Positions 47,704-58,198 of a stretch of 64,000 nt of DNA are shown here, piece by piece. This stretch comes from an uncultured Clostridia bacterium (GTDB lineage Bacteria > Bacillota > Clostridia > Peptostreptococcales > Anaerovoracaceae): contig CAMYVY010000001.1 in NCBI GenBank assembly GCA_947302715.1, positions 143,251 to 207,250 of the forward strand, given 5' to 3'. Made by a program: the position numbers and the translations under genes. The notes under the pieces are model-generated. The model had not been told where the DNA came from, made no database searches, and saw only the letters and a program-made list of their open reading frames with translations. How positions within the stretch are numbered: position 1 is the first letter of the stretch; every line of letters starts with the position of its first letter.

Positions 47704-50700
47704 TTATGCGTGTTTCGGCTCGCTGCTTTTAAGGTTTTGCAGGTTTTTATGGGCTGTTGCCATCATGAGCTTGATACGATTAAGTTGATTGACGTCGCTT
47801 GCGCCCGGATCATAGTCAATTGCAACGATATTGGCCCTCGGATTAAGGTCGCGGATGGCCTTCATCATGCCTTTTCCCGTAACATGGTTCGGTAAACAAG
47901 CGAATGGCTGGAGACACGCGATATTTTCGCAACCGTTTTTGATTAATTCAACCATTTCACCGGTTAAAAGCCAGCCTTCGCCGCATTGATTTCCGAGTGA
48001 GATTATCTCCGTTGCGGCGTGAGCAGTTTCCTCGATATATGAAGGCTCAGTATAGTGAACGCTTTCGCGAAGCGCCTTTCGCATCGGCTTTCTCATCCAT
48101 TCGATAGCCTTTATTGCAGCTTCCTCTATCTTCATGACCTTATACGAACCGGACAAATGCTCATAATTATACCTGGCGCTGTAGAATCCGTACATGAAGA
48201 AGTCGATTAAATCAAGGACTACGGCTTCTCCACCCTCTTGCTCAATGATATCCACGATATCGTTATTGGCATTCGGGTGGTATTTCACCAAAATCTCCCC
48301 TACGACTCCAACTTTTGGCTTCACTACATTGCTTCTCGGTATGGCATCAAAGTCGCGGACGATACCTTCCATATTCTTTGCAAATACGCGTCGGTTGAAA
48401 TGAATCGTATTATCGACAATCTTGTCGTGCCATTTATCTACTACAGCTTGGCTGGCGCCCGGAACCAGTTCGTATGGGCGGGTTGCATAGAGCAAGCGCA
48501 TTATTAAATCGCCGTATAACGCACCAGTCACGAGTTTTAGTCCCATGCCGGCGGTAATCTTAAATCCAGGATTCTTTTCCAGACCGACCATATTGAACGA
48601 TATTACCGGAATTTGCTCCATACCCAGGTCTTTTAAGGCCTTTCTGAGGAGGGCAACATAGTTACTTGCTCTGCAGCCTCCCCCTGTTTGGGACATGAAG
48701 ACCGCGGTTTTATTCAGGTCATATTCTCCCGACTTCAGGGCAGATATAATCTGACCGAGTGTAACTATAGTCGGGTAACACGCGTCATTATTGATGTATG
48801 TAAGGCCTTCATTTACCGAATTCTTGTCGACCGGCGGCAGCAAAACCGCATTATATCCACACGACTGCATTGCAGCCTCCAAATATGTAAAGTGAATCGG
48901 TGACATTTGCGGAACAAGAAGCGTATAATTTTGATCCCTCATATCAGCCGTAAATAGCTTTCTTTCGAAGGCTTCGGCACTGGGTGTAGGCTGAACGCCG
49001 TTCTTGTCGCGCTCTTCCATAGCAGCTTTTAGCGAGCGGATACGGATTTTGATGGCTCCCAGATTTGATACTTCGTCGATTTTAAGGACTGTGTACATCT
49101 TGTTGTTGTGTTCACAGATTTCCTCGACCTGGTCGGTCGTAACAGCATCAAGACCGCATCCAAAGGAATTGAGTTGAACGAGCTCGACATCATCGTATTT
49201 TCCAACAAAGTCGGCCGCTTTATAGAGCCTGGAGTGATAGACCCATTGGTCGAGCACCCTTACCGGCCTTGGAAGTTCACCAAGGTGTGCAATCGAATCC
49301 TCGGAAAGAACAACAAAGTCGAATGAGCGGATTAGTTTATTAATCCCGTGGTTTATTTCCGGATCAAGGTGATATGGTCGCCCGGCCAGGACCACGGCTT
49401 TCTTTCCATTGTCGCGGGCATATTTAAGTGCATATTCCCCTTGCTTTCTTACATCAGCTTTAAAGCGGTCCTGCTCGGCTCTGGCAGCATGGACGGCTTC
49501 TTCGATTTCTTTCTTCGTAATATGTAAACTTTTGAATTCTTCAGTAAGGTTTGCGATAAGTCGTTTATCGTCATCATACGGTACAAATGGATGAACAAAG
49601 CGAACCATCTCCTCTTCGAAGAGGTCCTTCATATTGTTGGCTATCGACTCCGGATATGTCGCAACTATAGGACAGTTATAATGGTTCGGTGCTGTTGGAT
49701 CTTCGTTTCGCTCGTAATTAATGCACGGATAAAATATGAATTTCAGTCCCTGATTGACAAGCCACTTCACATGTCCATGAACTATTTTTGCAGGATAACA
49801 AGCCGTATCCGATGGAATGCTGTCCATTCCGGACTCATATAGCGACTTAGTTGATGGTGGGGATAATTCTACTCTGAATTTAAGTTTAGTGAAGAATGTG
49901 TACCAGAACGGATAGTTCTCGTACATGTTTAGAACCCTTGGAATTCCAACACTTCCCCTCTCTGCATCAAAGTCGGAGAGCGGTTTATATTCGAATAGCC
50001 GCTTTACCTTATAGTCATACAAATCCGGGAGGTCGTTATTCTTTGTATCCCCACCGGCTCCTCGCTCACAGCGGTTTCCGGTTACAAATTTGGAGCCGTC
50101 ACTGAACTTATTAATGGTCAAAATGCAGTTATTTTCGCATTTTCCGCAGCGGCCGTTAGCGTGCTTAACTTCGAAGCTGTCGAGCTCCGACTTTGATAGA
50201 ATGGAGGAACGCGTCCCCTCAACATAGTTTTCCTTTGCAATTAAAGCACAGCCATAGGCCCCCATAAGTCCTGCAATATCAGGGCGCACAACGTCCTTTC
50301 CGATTATCTTTTCAAAGCTTCTAAGGACAGCATCGTTTAGGAAGGTCCCTCCCTGAACAACAATCTTTTCGCCCGCTTCGTCGGAATTTCTAAGCTTAAT
50401 TACCTTATACAAGGCGTTTTTGATGACGGAATACGATAGTCCTGCTGAAATATCGCCGATTTCGGCGCCTTCCTTTTGGGCCTGTTTGACCTTGGAATTC
50501 ATGAATACCGTGCACCTGGTTCCGAGGTCAACAGGATTATCCGCAAATAGCGCCTCCTTGGCAAAGGCTTTAGTATCAAGGTTTACGGACTTCGCATAGG
50601 TTTCGAGGAAGGAGCCGCAGCCGGAGGAACAAGCCTCGTTTAGCATAATATTATATATGGCACCATCCTTGATTTTCATGCATTTCATGTCCTGACCGCC

Positions 50701-52110
50701 GATATCCAGGATGAAATCGACGCCCGGGAGGAAATACTCTGCAGCCCTAAAGTGGGCCATTGTCTCTATTTCTCCGAGGTCAGCCTTAAAAGCGGCTTTG
50801 ATTAAGCCCTCGCCGTAGCCCGTGGTCGTAGTATTTGCAATATATGCGTCGCCAGGGAGTTTCTCGTAAAGCTCGCGGAGCATGGTCTTCGTAGCTCCAA
50901 TCGGGTCGCCCTCGTTTCCGCGGTAGAACGAATACAGGAGGTTCCCCTCCTCATCTATCAAGGTCGCCTTCGTGGTTGTTGACCCGGCGTCGATTCCGAG
51001 GAAGGTCTTTCCCCTCGCCCTTGATATATCCTTGGTTCTGGCCTTTGCCTTGTCGTGGCGCGATTTGAACCTTTCGTAGTCGTTTTCATCCTCGAACAAG
51101 ACATCGATGTGCTTGGTGTCGGATAATAGCGCAGGATCCGCATTTATCATTCTCTGAACAAGGTCGCCCAAGCGGACCTGACCGGGTGCAAGCTGCTCAC
51201 TATATCCAGCCTGCTCCTCGCCCTCTAATTTCCCTAACTCAGTTGCAGTGCCGCTATTTGTAATTACAGACAGCCTTCCGGCCTGCTCCTCGCCGGCCAG
51301 CATTGCTGCACCAATAGCAACGAAAAACTTTGAATCTTCCGGGAAGATAACATCCTCGTCCGTGAGGTTGAGTGTTTCTATAAATCTATTTCTGAGTTCA
51401 GACAGGAACGACAACGGTCCACCCAAGAATGCGACCTTCCCCTTAATCGGATGTCCACAAGCAAGACCGCTAATCGTCTGATTGACAACAGCCTGGAAAA
51501 TTGATGCAGCAAGGTCCTCGATGGCCGCACCGTCATTGATGAGCGGCTGAATATCGGTCTTTGCGAACACACCGCAGCGCGCAGCTATCGGGTAAATTAT
51601 TTTGTGGTTCTTCGCCGCTTCGTTAAGGCCCATGGGGTCGGTATTTAGAAGTATTGCCATCTGATCGATGAAGGCTCCGGTACCGCCGGCACAGGTTCCG
51701 TTCATTCTCTGCTCTATAGTAGCCCCGTAGAACGTAATCTTAGCGTCCTCTCCGCCGAGTTCTATGGCGCAGTCGGTTTCCGGTATAAGCGTCTCGACGG
51801 CTTTGCTGCATGAAATAACCTCTTGCTCAAAACGAACACCCAGGATGTTCGCAAGCGAAAGTCCGCCGGATCCTGTAATTACCGGCTTTATCTTAATATC
51901 ACCGTAAGCATCATAAAGGTCGGATATGAGCTCCTTGACTTTTTCCATCACATCCGACATATGGCGCTCATAGCGCGAGTATTCGATTATTAATTCGGGA
52001 TTAACATTAGCCGCATTCTCAGCAGAATTCTCTGCATTGTCTTGCATTAATACCAGTTTTACAGTTGTAGAGCCAATATCAATCCCCAGTAAGTACGTCT
52101 TCTCTTCCAT
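47704..52110 (-). CDS. 2-hydroxyacyl-CoA dehydratase activase-related protein
   Basis: A 1,468-residue cytoplasmic protein with two ASKHA ATPase modules in tandem ([15 protein letters not shown] at residue 8, then [17 protein letters not shown] near 370), each followed by a glycine-rich adenosine loop; the [4Fe-4S] ligands occur in [13 protein letters not shown]. The second half (about residue 720 on) is the DUF2229/DUF2229-like and HgdB-type region, with [18 protein letters not shown] and a late [16 protein letters not shown]. Such CoA enzyme activases drive ATP-dependent electron transfer to dehydratases or reductases in anaerobes; the exact substrate is unknown. Length is about normal for this fused family. 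It starts 20 bases after the MATE gene. Confidence 0.9.
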   Translation of the reverse strand: MEEKTYLLGIDIGSTTVKLVLMQDNAENSAENAANVNPELIIEYSRYERHMSDVMEKVKELISDLYDAYGDIKIKPVITGSGGLSLANILGVRFEQEVISCSKAVETLIPETDCAIELGGEDAKITFYGATIEQRMNGTCAGGTGAFIDQMAILLNTDPMGLNEAAKNHKIIYPIAARCGVFAKTDIQPLINDGAAIEDLAASIFQAVVNQTISGLACGHPIKGKVAFLGGPLSFLSELRNRFIETLNLTDEDVIFPEDSKFFVAIGAAMLAGEEQAGRLSVITNSGTATELGKLEGEEQAGYSEQLAPGQVRLGDLVQRMINADPALLSDTKHIDVLFEDENDYERFKSRHDKAKARTKDISRARGKTFLGIDAGSTTTKATLIDEEGNLLYSFYRGNEGDPIGATKTMLRELYEKLPGDAYIANTTTTGYGEGLIKAAFKADLGEIETMAHFRAAEYFLPGVDFILDIGGQDMKCMKIKDGAIYNIMLNEACSSGCGSFLETYAKSVNLDTKAFAKEALFADNPVDLGTRCTVFMNSKVKQAQKEGAEIGDISAGLSYSVIKNALYKVIKLRNSDEAGEKIVVQGGTFLNDAVLRSFEKIIGKDVVRPDIAGLMGAYGCALIAKENYVEGTRSSILSKSELDSFEVKHANGRCGKCENNCILTINKFSDGSKFVTGNRCERGAGGDTKNNDLPDLYDYKVKRLFEYKPLSDFDAERGSVGIPRVLNMYENYPFWYTFFTKLKFRVELSPPSTKSLYESGMDSIPSDTACYPAKIVHGHVKWLVNQGLKFIFYPCINYERNEDPTAPNHYNCPIVATYPESIANNMKDLFEEEMVRFVHPFVPYDDDKRLIANLTEEFKSLHITKKEIEEAVHAARAEQDRFKADVRKQGEYALKYARDNGKKAVVLAGRPYHLDPEINHGINKLIRSFDFVVLSEDSIAHLGELPRPVRVLDQWVYHSRLYKAADFVGKYDDVELVQLNSFGCGLDAVTTDQVEEICEHNNKMYTVLKIDEVSNLGAIKIRIRSLKAAMEERDKNGVQPTPSAEAFERKLFTADMRDQNYTLLVPQMSPIHFTYLEAAMQSCGYNAVLLPPVDKNSVNEGLTYINNDACYPTIVTLGQIISALKSGEYDLNKTAVFMSQTGGGCRASNYVALLRKALKDLGMEQIPVISFNMVGLEKNPGFKITAGMGLKLVTGALYGDLIMRLLYATRPYELVPGASQAVVDKWHDKIVDNTIHFNRRVFAKNMEGIVRDFDAIPRSNVVKPKVGVVGEILVKYHPNANNDIVDIIEQEGGEAVVLDLIDFFMYGFYSARYNYEHLSGSYKVMKIEEAAIKAIEWMRKPMRKALRESVHYTEPSYIEETAHAATEIISLGNQCGEGWLLTGEMVELIKNGCENIACLQPFACLPNHVTGKGMMKAIRDLNPRANIVAIDYDPGASDVNQLNRIKLMMATAHKNLQNLKSSEPKHA

Positions 52111-52130
52111 GTTTAATTAATAACTTCCCT

Positions 52131-53579
52131 TTAAAGCCTTTTAATATCGCGATTATATAGGCGCCAGAGCATTATCGATAGATACAAGGTCCCCAGGATT
52201 TCCGCAAGCGGGAATGAAAACCAGGAAAGCTCCGCGCCACCCATTTGATATAAAATATATGCCAAAGGTAATATACCCACAAGTTGACGAATTAAAGAAC
52301 TAAATAAACTATATATTGCGTGACCGGTTGCCTGGAACATCGTCGATGTGATTATTCCGTAGGCAGCCGGAATAAAGCAGATACTGATGCGCTTAAGCGC
52401 CCTTACGCCGTAAGCCATCATCTGATCGTTGGCGTTGAAAAGTCTAAGGAATGGCTCAGGCATCAATTGGAACAAGGTAAATCCTGCGGTCATTATCACA
52501 AGTGCCGTAATAAGCGCGAGTTTATACGTCCTCATAAGCCTGTCCTTGTTCCTTGCTCCGTAATTATATCCCATGAGAGGCATCGCACCCTGGTTTAGAC
52601 CAAAGACCGGCATGAAAATGAAGCTCTGGAGCTTTTGATAGACTCCGAGTACAGCAACCGCAACGGGTTCAGCCGCAAGAATCGTATTATATCCAATCAT
52701 CATGATCGACCCGATGGCCTGCATGACGATGGACGGAACCCCGACCGCATAGATATCCCTTGCAATTCCCCAATCCATTTTGTAACCACGGAGCTGAATC
52801 TTTAGTATTCTTTGTTTTCTAACAAAATTGACTGCGAGCACGAACGCAACGAATTGTCCGATTACCGTTGCAATGGCAGCACCTGCGACACCAAGCTTCG
52901 GCAGTCCGAAATATCCGAATATGAGAATCGGGTCGAGGATTATATTCGTTATGGCACCGGACATTGCGCAAATCATGGGACCTTTCATATTGCCGGTGGC
53001 CTGCATCACTTTTTCAAGTATGACCTCTACCGCGGAAAACATTGAGAGTAAGAACACGTATCGCATATACGTTGTGCCGTGCTCGTAAATCGTGGGGTTA
53101 CTGGTATAATGGCTAATAAACGGACTTGTTAGGAATAAGCCGATTATCGCAAACAAGAGGTAATTTACAAGCCCAATACGGATACTTACGCTGGCGGCTT
53201 TGTTGGCGTCCTCATAATTCCGAGCACCAAGTCGCCTTGCGATTACCGAATTTACTCCCACGCCCGAGCCAACTGTGACCGAAATCATAATCATCTGCAT
53301 CGGCATAACAAAAGAAACAGCCGTAAGTGCGTCTTGGCTGATTCTTGATACGAATATGCTGTCAACGATATTATAAAGCGCATTTATCGTCATCGACAGG
53401 ATTGCAGGCCACGCCATGGAGGCCAGTGTCCGCCCGATTGGCGCAGTACCCATGCGGTCCGCTTCGTTCTGGGCCTCGCGCTTAGCCGGGGTTTGTTCGC
53501 CTTGCATACCAGCTGTATTAGCCGGGATTTGCTCCCCCCGCCTTTCTATTTGATTGTCAGTATTACTTTTGTTATCCAA
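52131..53579 (-). CDS. MATE-family efflux transporter
   Basis: A 482-residue, 12-helix transporter with typical MATE blocks: MAWPAILSMTINALYNIVDS near residue 54, VNSVIARRLGARN, GALTNIILDP-like GAITNIILDP, and LGVYQKLQSF plus GLNQGAMPLMGYNYGARN at the midpoint. It would export cationic drugs or metabolites using Na+ or H+. The start is uncertain: the longest frame begins with TTG at 53579 with a distant GGAG, while ATG codons at 53507 and 53453 lack good sites. The first 45 residues are polar with a duplicated GEQIPANTAGMQGEQTPA-like unit. Confidence 0.9.
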   Translation of the reverse strand: MDNKSNTDNQIERRGEQIPANTAGMQGEQTPAKREAQNEADRMGTAPIGRTLASMAWPAILSMTINALYNIVDSIFVSRISQDALTAVSFVMPMQMIMISVTVGSGVGVNSVIARRLGARNYEDANKAASVSIRIGLVNYLLFAIIGLFLTSPFISHYTSNPTIYEHGTTYMRYVFLLSMFSAVEVILEKVMQATGNMKGPMICAMSGAITNIILDPILIFGYFGLPKLGVAGAAIATVIGQFVAFVLAVNFVRKQRILKIQLRGYKMDWGIARDIYAVGVPSIVMQAIGSIMMIGYNTILAAEPVAVAVLGVYQKLQSFIFMPVFGLNQGAMPLMGYNYGARNKDRLMRTYKLALITALVIMTAGFTLFQLMPEPFLRLFNANDQMMAYGVRALKRISICFIPAAYGIITSTMFQATGHAIYSLFSSLIRQLVGILPLAYILYQMGGAELSWFSFPLAEILGTLYLSIMLWRLYNRDIKRL

Positions 53580-53650
53580 TCTATTTCAAATTATCTCCAG
53601 TTTTTTAGGCACATTAAGCTTATCCCCAAGCATATAAACATCAAAAAATT

Positions 53651-54006
53651 GGGTAGGTCTGTAAGCCGGGTTCTGTATTAGACGATCATCTATCTAGGCG
53701 GCGCATTGCTGCGTCGCTCATGCGGTACGCCTTTGGGGCGGCAGCGGGCAACTGCCACAAATGCCCCCTTCGACCTTGCACCGGATGGGGTTTACACGGC
53801 CGCCATGTCTCCATGACGCCGGTGAGCTCTTACCTCACCATTTCAACCTTACCACGGCATTACCCGTTTCGGCGGAATGTTTCTGTTGCACTTTCCCTAT
53901 GGTTACCCACGCCGGATGTTATCCGGCATCCTTGCCCTGTGGAGCCCGGACTTTCCTCACCACCCCAACCCAAATAGCGGAGGCAGCGCGACCGTCTGGC
54001 CTACCC
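53651..54006 (-). ncRNA. rnpB: RNase P RNA (M1-type)
   Basis: The minus strand carries the conserved core: GAGGAAAGTCCGGGCTCC near the 5' end, ATAACATCCGGC, AGGGAAAGTGCAACAGAAA, GGTAAGGTTGAAATGG, CTCACCGGC, GGTTAAACCC-like GTGTAAACCCCATCC, and TACAGAACCCGGCTTACAG at the 3' end. Termini GGGTAGGCC and GACCTACCC pair. A T6 run directly follows, as a terminator. It processes tRNA 5' ends. Confidence 0.97.
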
Positions 54007-54039
54007 AATTATTTAATTGTCGATTCTGCTGTAATACGC

Positions 54040-54414
54040 TTATTTGCAAGCAATGCACTCGATTTCAACAAGCGCGCCCTTTGGAATTCTTGCTGCTTCA
54101 ACACAGGAGCGAGCAGGCTTCCATTCATCAAAGAATTCAGCGTAGATTTCATTCACTTTGCCGAAATCATCCATATTGTCAATGAAAATCAAGGTCTTCA
54201 CGACATCTTTATAGTCGTAGCCTGCTTCTCTCAGCACAGAGCCAAGATTCACAAGGCTCTGTCTCGCCTGTGCTTCCACGCCTTCCGGGAGTTCACCCGT
54301 CTCAGGATTCAGGCCAAGCTGACCTGAACAAAACAGCATATTTCCGCTTTCTACTGCGTGCACATATGGACCGACTGCAGCCGGTGCTTTTTCTGAAATT
54401 ATTGGTTTATTCAT
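54040..54414 (-). CDS. ridA: RidA/YjgF enamine deaminase
   Basis: A 124-residue protein with the family signature APAAVGPYVHAVESGNMLFCSGQLGL at the N-terminus, the catalytic Arg in KPARSCVEAARIPKGALVEIECIA at the C-terminus. RidA hydrolyses reactive 2-aminoacrylate and other enamines from PLP enzymes. Normal length. GGAGG lies nine bases before the ATG. It stands between the Nif3 protein and rnpB, probably last in its transcript. Confidence 0.95.
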   Translation of the reverse strand: MNKPIISEKAPAAVGPYVHAVESGNMLFCSGQLGLNPETGELPEGVEAQARQSLVNLGSVLREAGYDYKDVVKTLIFIDNMDDFGKVNEIYAEFFDEWKPARSCVEAARIPKGALVEIECIACK

Positions 54415-54474
54415 ATCTTGATTACCTCCAACTCTATCATTTTACAGCAATGCAGCGATTTTGCAAGGTTTTAT

Positions 54475-55260
54475 TTAGAGAGTCTTAAACGGATTTTTGT
54501 CCCTTCCTGACTCGATTATTTCGAGGTCGGGAAATGCTCTCCTCATAAGGGCAGCCATATTCGGTGTGAATATCTTTTCACTATCAAAGTGACCAATGTC
54601 CAAACAATTTAAGCCAAATTCTGCGATTGTCGTCGCCTCGTGATACTTGATATCCCCCGTTATATAGAGATCAGCACCCAAATCTATCGCATCCATGATA
54701 TAGTCCGAACCTGCGCCTGTGCACCAGGCGACCTTGCTTATTTTTGCATCGGGATTTCCAATTAATCGTATTAAAGCAGGTTTTATATCGAGTTTCTCGC
54801 TGATTGACTGAGCTATATCGCGTACAGTGGGCATTTCACCCGAAGATTTCTCTATGAGGCTTCCGGAGCGGATTATCCCGTGAATTTCAACGTCCTTGAT
54901 TCCAAGAAGCTCAGCGAAATAATCGTTGTTTCCGCCCTCCATAGTATCAAAATTCGTATGTGCAGAATAGACGGAAATCCCTGATTTTATAAGCTCAATG
55001 GCGTATTCGGTCGGTAACATCTCCGGGACTATCTGCTTAAACGCTCCGAAGAACAAGGGGTGATGCGTGACTATAATATCCGCATTGCAGCCCTTTGCTT
55101 CATCAATTATGTCACGAGACACCTCAAGCGCTACCAGGACTTTATTTATTTCTCCGTTAGTCCCCTGAGCATTAAGTTGCAAACCCGAATTATCCCATTC
55201 CTCTTGTAGTTCCAACGGACAGAGTTCATTCATTTTCTTGGAAAAAACGTCAATCTTCAT
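54475..55260 (-). CDS. Nif3-like (DUF34/YqfO) dinuclear metal protein
   Basis: A 261-residue protein of the Nif3/YbgI family. Visible metal-ligand blocks are VTHHPLFFGAFKQI (HH), VYSAHTNFDTMEGGNN (H and D) and the C-terminal LDIGHFDSEKI (H and E). The function is not settled; GTP cyclohydrolase I type 2 annotations are outdated. In Firmicutes it sits right behind trmK in the rpoD operon, exactly as here, 11 bases after trmK. GAGAGGTG precedes the ATG. Confidence 0.95.
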   Translation of the reverse strand: MKIDVFSKKMNELCPLELQEEWDNSGLQLNAQGTNGEINKVLVALEVSRDIIDEAKGCNADIIVTHHPLFFGAFKQIVPEMLPTEYAIELIKSGISVYSAHTNFDTMEGGNNDYFAELLGIKDVEIHGIIRSGSLIEKSSGEMPTVRDIAQSISEKLDIKPALIRLIGNPDAKISKVAWCTGAGSDYIMDAIDLGADLYITGDIKYHEATTIAEFGLNCLDIGHFDSEKIFTPNMAALMRRAFPDLEIIESGRDKNPFKTL

Positions 55261-55271
55261 CTGTCACCTCT

Positions 55272-56057
55272 CTATATATTCGATAATAAATATTCGATTC
55301 GCTTGATCTTCTCCAATCGAATATTGATTGCAGAATCCTCTTCTATTTCCGATTGCATTTTGATGTTTCGTCCGGCAGTAATATTATCAACGATTTTCTT
55401 TTCAAAGCTGCATTTTTCCTCCAAATACCGCTTTGTGTGTTTGCCCGCTTGGGCGATCATTATATCCGGGTATTCGAAGTAATTATCATCAAATTCCGTG
55501 CTGTCCTTACGGCGCACAACAAATGTATTTCCAGGATCAAAGGTCGGTGTGCGACAAACCATGATTTCGCAATATCTACGGTCTTCAGGAACAATCAAAA
55601 ACTTCTCTACCTCAATTCCAACTTCGTAAAGGTACCTTCTAAGTGCACCGCCATTGTTCCTGGGCTGCAGAATGTATTTTTTATACGACATCGTTTTGGA
55701 TATATCCCAATCCATTATTTCTGTCATGAGGAGGCCGCCTATCCCTGCCATTACAATCGTATCAACCTCTCCCGGCTTAATGATTTCAAGCCCATCGCCA
55801 AGCCTGGGTTCAACAGGGACTTTCTCACCACCAAAAAGTCGAAGCATGTTATCTTCGGCTTTTTTCAGGGAACCTTTACTGACATCGGTCATTATTAATT
55901 TAGGACTCTGCACATTTAAATTATTATTTGAATGTGCATTTCGATGTTCGTATAAATATAAAGGGAGGTAGCCATGATCGGTTCCTATATCGGCTACACT
56001 CTCGTCATTATCAATATTATCAGCAATCGCCTGTAATCTTTCAGTAAGTATAATCAT
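55272..56057 (-). CDS. trmK: tRNA (adenine-22-N1)-methyltransferase
   Basis: A 261-residue SAM-dependent methyltransferase that makes m1A22 in tRNA. SAM motif I is SVADIGTDHGYLPLYL near residues 20-35, then GDGLEIIKPGEVDTIVMAGIGG with the family-specific GIGG, and LQPRNNGGALRRYLYEVG. The usual length is 230-240, so the middle is slightly expanded. The start has a poor RBS because REP-like copy C ends only about ten bases upstream; translation may rely on the hairpin region or coupling from rpoD. Order rpoD-trmK-nif3 is conserved in Firmicutes. Confidence 0.93.
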   Translation of the reverse strand: MIILTERLQAIADNIDNDESVADIGTDHGYLPLYLYEHRNAHSNNNLNVQSPKLIMTDVSKGSLKKAEDNMLRLFGGEKVPVEPRLGDGLEIIKPGEVDTIVMAGIGGLLMTEIMDWDISKTMSYKKYILQPRNNGGALRRYLYEVGIEVEKFLIVPEDRRYCEIMVCRTPTFDPGNTFVVRRKDSTEFDDNYFEYPDIMIAQAGKHTKRYLEEKCSFEKKIVDNITAGRNIKMQSEIEEDSAINIRLEKIKRIEYLLSNI

Positions 56058-56067
56058 TGTTATTAAA

Positions 56068-56094
56068 GGGACGGTTCCTTTTGGAAACCGTCCC
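56068..56094. repeat. REP-like palindrome, copy C
   Basis: GGGACGGTTCC (56068-56078) and GGAAACCGTCCC (56083-56094) around TTTT, in the 50-base spacer between the rpoD stop and trmK. It belongs to the same family as copies A and B. Confidence 0.8.
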
Positions 56095-56107
56095 AGACGT
56101 CATTTGT

Positions 56108-58195
56108 CTATTCGAGGTAATCCTTGAGTTTCTTGCTGCGGCTCGGGTGTCTTAATTTGCGGAGTGCTTTGGCTTCGATTTGTCTGATGCGTTCACGCGT
56201 TACAGCAAACTCCTTACCGACTTCTTCCAAGGTGCGAGCACGCCCGTCTTCCAAGCCGAATCTGAGCTTCAGAACCTTTTGTTCCCTATCGGTCAAGGTA
56301 TCCAAAACCTCTACAAGCTGTTCCTTAAGCATTGAAAATGCAGCAGCTTCGGCGGGAGCAGGAACGTCATCATCAGGTATGAAGTCACCGAGGTGGCTGT
56401 CCTCCTCCTCACCTATAGGAGTTTCAAGCGACACGGGTTCCTGCGCGATTTTCTGAATCTCGCGAACCTTGTCAACGGTGATTCCCATTTCCTTCGCAAT
56501 TTCCTCGGGAAGCGGCTCTCTGCCATATGTCTGGAGGAGCTGCCTGCTAACGCGGATCATCTTGTTGATGGTTTCTACCATGTGCACAGGAATACGAATC
56601 GTCCTTGCCTGATCTGCTATAGAGCGGGTAATTGCTTGCCTAATCCACCAAGTAGCGTAGGTCGAGAACTTGTATCCCTTGCGATAATCAAATTTATCGA
56701 CGGCCTTAATGAGTCCAAGATTACCTTCCTGAATCAAGTCGAGGAAGCTCATCCCACGGCCCACGTAGCGCTTGGCTATACTAACAACAAGCCTCAGGTT
56801 CGCCTCACAGAGCTTGGACTTCGCATAATCATCGCCATCTTCGATGAGCTGCGCGAGTTCGATTTCCTCTTCCGCAGTTAGCAGCGAAACCTTGCCTATC
56901 TCCTTTAAGTACATGCGGACAGGGTCATCCACCGCAACCCCTTTGGGAACAGTGGCATCAACATCTATCGATCCATCTTTATCAAGAATGACTCCGTCAT
57001 CCTCAACGTCATCCGGCGCTTCATCATCAAGAATGATGTCGAAATCGTCAGGCTCTGAATCGGCTTCCGACTCTATCTCAATATCCTTGCTCAAAAGAGC
57101 ATCGTAAATATCATCGACCGAGTTTTTATCAAGGTCAACAGTTTCCATAAAATCGGACATATCGCCGTAAGTAAGCTTGTTGCCCTTTGTCTTGGCACGT
57201 TCTTCAAGCTTGTGGACTATGTCTTCTTTTACCTGCTCAACTGTCATGCCCTCGTATTCGCCGTGAAGGATAATAGCCGGAGGAACATCTTTCTCCAATT
57301 CTTTTTTAGGTGGTCCTGTTTTTCTTGTTCCATTCATATCGGTTGAATCAGAATCATCTTTCGATTTAGATTTTGAAGTCTTCGACTCTTTCGCGGTCTT
57401 TACTTGGTCGGTAGCTTTAGATGTCTTGCCTGTCTTTATTGCCTCAGCTTTCTTCGTTGATTCTTTTTTCGCCGGCGCCTTTGCAGTCGCCGGCTTACTA
57501 TTCGAGGCGGATTTCTTAGCCGTCGCTTTCTTTGCAGGTTTCTTTGTCTCAGCTTTCTTGGCAGTCGTTTTAGGTGTGGCCTTTTTTGCAGGTGCCTTCG
57601 CAGCCGTCTTGGTTGCAGCTTTCTTCGCAGCTGGTTTTGCCGCTGTCTTGGCTGTAGCCTTCTTTGCAGCAGGCTTTGCTGCTGTCTTGGCTGTAGCCTT
57701 CTTTGCAGCAGGCTTTGCTGCCTTCTTATCAGTAGCCTTCTTTGCTACAGGCTTCGCTGCAGTTTTCTTTGCTGCCTTAGTTGCAGTTTTTTTCGCTGCC
57801 GGCTTTGCTGCCTTAGTTGCAGTCTTCTTTGCTGCCGGCTTTGCTGCCTTAGTTGCAGCTTTTTTTGCTGCCGGCTTTGCTGCCTTAGTTGCAGCTTTTT
57901 TCGCTGCAGGCTTTGCTGCCTTAGTTGCAGCTTTCTTTGCTGCAGGCTTTGCCGCCTTAGTTGCAGCTTTCTTTGCTGCAGGCTTTGCCGCCTTTGTTGC
58001 AGTTTTCTTTGCTGCCGGCTTTGCTGCCTTAGTTGCAACTTTTGTTGCAGCTTTTTTCACTGCAGGCTTTGCTGCCTTTGTTGCAGTCTTCTTCGCAGCA
58101 GGCTTCGCTGCAGTTTTCTTTGCTGCAGTCTTGGTTGTTGCCTTCTTGGCCGGCGCTTTCTTTGCAGGCGCCTTAGTTGTTTTCTTAACTGCCAT
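56108..58195 (-). CDS. rpoD: Primary sigma factor with a histone H1-like N-terminal tail
   Basis: A 695-residue sigma-70; normal Firmicutes RpoD is about 370. From about residue 420 it is canonical: [18 protein letters not shown] (region 1.2), [20 protein letters not shown] (region 2), [18 protein letters not shown] (region 3) and [20 protein letters not shown] (region 4, -35 recognition). Region 1.1 lies near 305-380, followed by an acidic stretch. The first 230 residues are almost only Lys, Ala, Thr and Pro in 12-residue [16 protein letters not shown] repeats, as in histone H1/AlgP tails. RBS GGAGG lies inside the end of dnaG; the genes are three bases apart. The tail probably binds DNA or RNA nonspecifically (inference). 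Confidence 0.96.
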   Translation of the reverse strand: MAVKKTTKAPAKKAPAKKATTKTAAKKTAAKPAAKKTATKAAKPAVKKAATKVATKAAKPAAKKTATKAAKPAAKKAATKAAKPAAKKAATKAAKPAAKKAATKAAKPAAKKAATKAAKPAAKKTATKAAKPAAKKTATKAAKKTAAKPVAKKATDKKAAKPAAKKATAKTAAKPAAKKATAKTAAKPAAKKAATKTAAKAPAKKATPKTTAKKAETKKPAKKATAKKSASNSKPATAKAPAKKESTKKAEAIKTGKTSKATDQVKTAKESKTSKSKSKDDSDSTDMNGTRKTGPPKKELEKDVPPAIILHGEYEGMTVEQVKEDIVHKLEERAKTKGNKLTYGDMSDFMETVDLDKNSVDDIYDALLSKDIEIESEADSEPDDFDIILDDEAPDDVEDDGVILDKDGSIDVDATVPKGVAVDDPVRMYLKEIGKVSLLTAEEEIELAQLIEDGDDYAKSKLCEANLRLVVSIAKRYVGRGMSFLDLIQEGNLGLIKAVDKFDYRKGYKFSTYATWWIRQAITRSIADQARTIRIPVHMVETINKMIRVSRQLLQTYGREPLPEEIAKEMGITVDKVREIQKIAQEPVSLETPIGEEEDSHLGDFIPDDDVPAPAEAAAFSMLKEQLVEVLDTLTDREQKVLKLRFGLEDGRARTLEEVGKEFAVTRERIRQIEAKALRKLRHPSRSKKLKDYLE
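57590..58180 (-). repeat. 36-bp coding repeat in rpoD
   Basis: About 16 units of 36 bp or parts of it encode [16 protein letters not shown] segments. Units from 57790 to 58050 are the most alike, differing at third positions. The plus-strand frame over this region ([16 protein letters not shown]) is its antisense shadow. Confidence 0.85.
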
Positions 58196-58198
58196 AGA

